This document shows, one piece after another, positions 12,001 to 18,000 of a stretch of 64,000 bases of DNA. Below the pieces are notes generated by a model. It saw only the letters and a program-made list of their open reading frames with translations. It searched no databases and was not told where the DNA came from. The stretch is from Ruminimicrobiellum sp045223915 (lineage in GTDB: Bacteria; Elusimicrobiota; Endomicrobiia; Endomicrobiales; Endomicrobiaceae), in the NCBI GenBank assembly GCA_045223915.1, contig JBGUZU010000005.1, positions 72,588 to 136,587 of the forward strand, read 5' to 3'. Each line of letters begins with the position of its first letter. Within the stretch, counting starts at the first letter, position 1. The position numbers were made by a program, and so were the translations under genes.

Positions 12001-15000
12001 TTTATAAAATTGGCAGAAATTTAGATAGATTTATAGAAAAAGAAAATATTAATGTTGATGAAATTAATTTTGATGCCATAAGTTCCATTATACATGTTGC
12101 AATTTATGCTCAAAAAAAAGACAGATATATAACAAATGCTATAAAAAAATATTTGAAAGGCAATAATAAGTATGTCGATTCATTGCTTAAAGGATATCCG
12201 CATCAAGATGAATCTTTAGATGCCGCTATAAAAAGAGAATACATAAAACTTACTTTTTTAAATTATAAATATGTAGATATTTTTATTAATGAAATAGATA
12301 TGGCCTCCTTCAGTTTAAGAGACAAGAAAGTTTTGTTAGAAAAACTTATTACGCAAGCACAAGATTTAGATGAAGGAGAAGTTAAGTTTTTAGCATCACA
12401 AGTACGTTTATTATTAGCTTCTTCCGGTGATTATAATAGTGAAATAACATTTACGGCAAATTCACTTGAAAAAATTAACAGAACAAGCTTAGATTTCTTG
12501 ATGAAAAAAGGTAAACCTTTTGATTCGGGAAATTATTTTGCATCGTTTTTGGAATATCTTTCAAGTAATAGTGCAATGTTATTCTTAGAACTTCTTTCTA
12601 CTGATATTGAAGTAAATGAAAGTAATTATGACAGCTTGAAAGATTTAATTAATGCTTTATCGAGTAGGGATATTTGTCATTTAGCATTAGAAAATAATGC
12701 ATTTGCTTTAAGAGTTTTTTTGAATCCTGAATTTCAAAGACAATATAAAGATTTACCTGTCTTAACACAATATAGAAGTGCAATAAAAATAGGCAGATTT
12801 ATGGAAGTAACAGGAACAATATCAACTTTCAGAAATCAAGATCTAGAGAAACAAGGCGAAATTATTAAAAAAGCAATAGATACTTTATCTAAAATTCTTG
12901 ATGAATCCGGCAGAAAAGTTTTTATAGATGAAAAAACCAAGATAATTATTGCTAATCATAATGAAAGATGGGAAAAAGATGGGCTCAAAATCGGGGAAAG
13001 TAGATTTAATTCCAATGCATATAGGAAAATGTTGAATACTCTTGGTATTAGTGAAGAAGACCATTTGGTTGTGTATGAAGAAACCGGAATAGATAATTTT
13101 TATGAAAGAATAGGAAAAATCTATAATTTTCTGCGAAAACATAAAAAAGTCGGAATGTTTGTGTTACGTAAAAAGGAAAATGAAATAGATGATGTGTTTA
13201 AAAAAATAGTTTTCCGTCTATTCAGCTTGGAAGCTCGAATTCATGAAGAGAAACAAAAAAAATTAATAAATAACTTTTTGAATGAAATCCCTAAGTTCAG
13301 ATATAAGGAAGGGATTGAAGAGAACTTGTTGGTTGTTTTAAATGGTCACGGCGGAAGCGGAACTTGGTATTATTCGGAGAACGGACACATAGAAATAGAC
13401 AGAATTGCGCAAGCTATAGAAACTCTTGTAAAAAATATGAAAAAAGAGGGTAGAAGTGATGAGGAAATAAAAAAGACTATAGAACATATTACAATAGATT
13501 TGTCTTGTTGCCATTCTTATGAAACTGCTGATATTTTAAAACAAAGTTTAATAAAAAGAAATGTACAATATTGTCCGCAAATAGTAGCCGAAGCCGGTAG
13601 AGAAATGGTTTTGGGATATACATTAGGCTGGGCTGATAGCGGAAATTTAGAATATTCAATAAATGAGTATCTTAAAACACATCAAGATGCAACAGAAATA
13701 ACGTTTAAAGATATTTTCTATTCTGAAATTAAACATTCTAATCACACCATATTTATGGTAGATGATGCTATAAATGGTTTGTTTAATGATTTTGTTGAAT
13801 ATGTAAAAAATCTTGAGAGTAATACTGGGCAATCTCAAGAAAAAATACCTGAGGTAAGTCACGAAAAGAAAAGTTTTTTTCTTTCGGCTACAGTTGTATC
13901 TAGTGATTTTATTAGGAAATTTGCCCAGATATTGAATAAAAGACATGGCAGCTCTAAAGTTGAAGGTTATTCTTCCGTAGAATTACAAACAGAAGAAACA
14001 AAAGAATATCTTAGACAAAAAGCCGTAGAAAGAGGGTATGAAAATCCCGATGAGTTTAGATTAACTTTTATAGGCAAAGTGATGGGTGTATGGCATGAAA
14101 TGTTGCCTTTTTGGAAAATCTTTTCAATACATACAGCAATATTTGGTAAAGAGATAAATGTAAATAGTTTTATTGAAGAACATGAAAATCCTACAATGGC
14201 GCAGATAATTGCCGTATGGGTAATTAGAGCACTTAGTATCGGGTTGGGCGTTGGAACAGGTGCTATCTTGGCAGCATCATTCACTCCTTTTGCAGGAATT
14301 TTCGGAATACCTGCACTTCTTGCAACAGAATTTATAACCCATCTTATGTGGAATTTAAGAAAACCGCAAGCAACAGTTCTCTTTAACAAAGAAAGTTCTC
14401 AAATTTCTTTTTTAATAAATAAAGAAGGTAATAAATACTCCTTGATATTTAATCCGCGTACGGGCGGAATCTATTTGAGTTCAAATAACGAAGATGCTTT
14501 TTCCGATGCATCGCAGGCTATAACTAAATCGGAATATGCAACCCCTGAAAGTATAGAACAACTTCTTGATTTAAAAATAAATATTTCCGGCCATAGTATT
14601 ACTGTTAAAAGTAATGATACAGGTGCAACTGTAAGTGCTGTTAAACATAGTAATATCCCAAAGATAATATCCTCATTAAGTAAGGGTGAACTTATAACAT
14701 CACAAGAAGATGAAAATGTATTGAAATTATTGAAGGAACATTTGCATATAGAGGGTGATGTTGAAACTGTTTATCTTGATAGAGAAGATAGGGAAAACAG
14801 ACCACAAGCTAATAGAGCTTTGGAAGGAAATAAATTATTAGTGGTATATCCTTTTTCAAACTTTTATGACATAAATTCTTTGACAGATGAACAATTATTT
14901 TCTTTATACCTTCAATTAAATAATAATTTGCTTGATGCTTTGAAAACATGGTTGCCAGCTCTTTCCGATGACAAATTATATTTTGTAGGTGTTACAATAT

Positions 15001-18000
15001 TAAACGAATTTGTAAAAAATGCAATAGTTCACGGAAACTTAGCAGACCTTTCTAAGCCTTTATATATTAAATATGATGAAAATGGATTTACGGTATATAA
15101 TGCCTATAATGGCAAGACAAACAAAAGAAGATTAAGTGTTTCTGCAGCCGCAGGACTAAGCGGAGCACATGTAGGATTAAGTTTGGTTCAAAAAAATGTG
15201 GATGATGGTGTTGTCTCGGTAACGCCGGAGCAGGAAAGAATAGTAGAAATCGGAGATAGAACTTTTTATGCAATAGGTGCTTTTCAAAGCAACAAAATCC
15301 AAAAAATATCTGAAGGTTACCCCGAAAGGGCAGAAGCCCCTTATTATCATCACGGAACAAGTCTGCAGTCAGCTTTACAAATACTGGCAGATGGGAAGTT
15401 GAGGACAGATGTTCCAATGGCTAATGGTTATCATCCTGCAGAAATATATATGGTTGAAGCTTCATATGTACCTCTGATGGAAGCAAAATATTCAATAAAT
15501 TCAGGGTATGATTTTGCTAGAGGATATGCTACCAATGATCAAGGTATTGTAGATGGTGTAGTTTTAGGTTTTGCAGGGAAAACCAGACATTATAAACCTA
15601 TTCCCAAAACACTTGGCTTTGATATGAAAGAATTATCTTTATCCGGTGATGAAGAAGGTAATGTTCGTTTATCAGAAATATCTTTTTCAAGTGATGAATA
15701 TTTAGAGAATTTTATTAAAGAGATGCTTGCAAAAAATATAAAATTACCGAAGAATGTTGCTTTCAGAGTAAAAAATAATAAAGTAGATAAATATATATCA
15801 AGAAATGAATTAGAAAAGATAATTTCGGATTTAGAGTCACAACAAACAGCTCCGCAAGTTGAAACGAAACCTCAAGTTCAGCAACAACAAACAGTTCCGC
15901 AGGTTGAAACGAAACCTCAAACTCAACAACAACAAACAGCTCCGCAGGTTGAACAACAAGCTCAACAAGAACAAGAAACCGTTGAAACGGAAGAAGGTGT
16001 TACATCTGATAGAACACCAACGATAGTTTTTAATAAGAAAAGCTTAAGAAATTTAATTAATAGAATCAAAGAAAAAATAAAAGGCTTTTCTAAGAAACAA
16101 ACAAGTATTGATGAAGATAAACTTGTTGATGTTTTAGAACAGGCACTCTCGGAAATAGAAAACAATCCGATGTTAGTGTCTATGGAACCGGAAACACATA
16201 ATAGTGTAAAGTTTGATGTTTGTAATTTTGAACCGTTACAAAAATTTATAGAAGGCAGTACAGATAATAAGAAGTTAGGGGATGCCATCAACAATTTGTT
16301 GAAGGCGGCAATACTATCTGATGATAAGATTTTTACGCAAGAAAACTATGACGCTATTCGAGATTATATACATGGTTCCGAAACAATCAGTACAGAGGAA
16401 AAAAATAGAAGAATCGATCAAATAAAAGTAATTGCAAGAATATACGGATATATCTCTTTTAAAAATAAATTTTTTGAAGATGGTAAGAATAAGGGTAAAA
16501 CATTAACTAATAATTCTGTTATTGAAATTAACGGACAAAAACTTTCTTTATATCAATGGATACATATATGTGATGGCCATTCCATAGCTCTTAACGGAAA
16601 TGAAGATAAATCAAGTTCTCCGGACCAATATAGCAGCCCCGAAAGAGCTTTGGCTGCCGCAATAACAATGGAACAAATGAAGAAGATGAATATTCCTTCA
16701 ATAAAAGAAAATCCCGATTTAATCCTTTTACAAGATGGAAGGACTCTTTATATAAAGAAAGAAGAAGGAACAGAATTCTTTGATGTAGTAATAGAATCTG
16801 TAGATGGTGATTTAGTTACAGTGTATATTTCGGATGGCGAAATTATAAAAAGAGGTAATAAATACGATATATCTAAATTTATTGGAAATATTAAGGCGGA
16901 TGTTTTTGTTAACCAAAATGAACAAATGTTCGATTTTCCAACAGGCATGGATTGCTTTTATAAAAAAGATGCCGAAGGAAAAGTATTTCGACGCAATGAT
17001 GATGGACAATGGCAACAACTTTCTGAAGAAGAAAACGGTTTGCTGAAATTATCTGTTAATATTATATCTCTTGAAGGAACTAATAAATTAAATAAAATTT
17101 CGGAGCTAATATTACAGATTTTAAGAACAAAAATTGGAAAAACCACCTATACATACTATTATAATAGACAAAATGGTAAATGGTACGAAAATCAAAATGG
17201 AAATTTGGTTGAAGCAAATTATAATAATATCGAAAAATCAATGGAAAAATTCAATATTGATGGTAAAGATTATTATTTCTTAAGTTTTTTAAATGGTTTT
17301 ATATTTGATGAGCATTTTAAGTTAGTACCTAATGATGTTGTGTTGGGCTCACTTACAAAACATGACAAAAAATACGCTACTCATGTAGACATTAAGGATG
17401 GGAAAAAACGTTTGTTGCTTTTTGATTATTCGACCAGAACATGGCTTTATACGAATCTGGGAATGTTAAATACCAGGATAGAAGGAAGAGATAAAGGATT
17501 GACAGCCGGAATTAAGAGCTATTATATTTTATCAAACGGACTTCTGGTTACTATGGATGGTGTTCAAATAGAAAAAATTCAAGTAAATGATATGTCATTT
17601 TCGTTTAAAGAAATCAAGCAAAACAAAGGACAAACAAAGATAAAAGAGACTGTGTATGTGAAAATAGCAGGGGAGTGGTATAGCTATCTAAAATCAAACA
17701 GTAAGTCACCGGAATATAGTTCAGGTACTATAGATTTTATTTCCGACGGAAGCAGATATTTATATGCAGATAACAAAGTATATGAAATGATGGATAATAA
17801 TGAGTTGGTAGAAATACAAAATGTTGAAATGTTTGATGTGAACGTTAAGAAATATATGAATTTGAATAGTCAATTGTATGAAATAATAAAAGAAGATAAA
17901 AAAATAGTACCGGTAAACGAAGAACAAGTAAACAATCTTAAGGCAGACAGTCAATATGGTGAATGGTTTACATTATTATTTGATAGAATTAATCCTGTAG

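Noticed and set aside
13967..14389. A 140-codon open frame on the minus strand inside the giant gene
   Set aside because: It lies fully opposite the strongly supported plus-strand frame, has no ribosome binding site and no recognisable motif. Several similar antisense frames in the window were dropped for the same reason.
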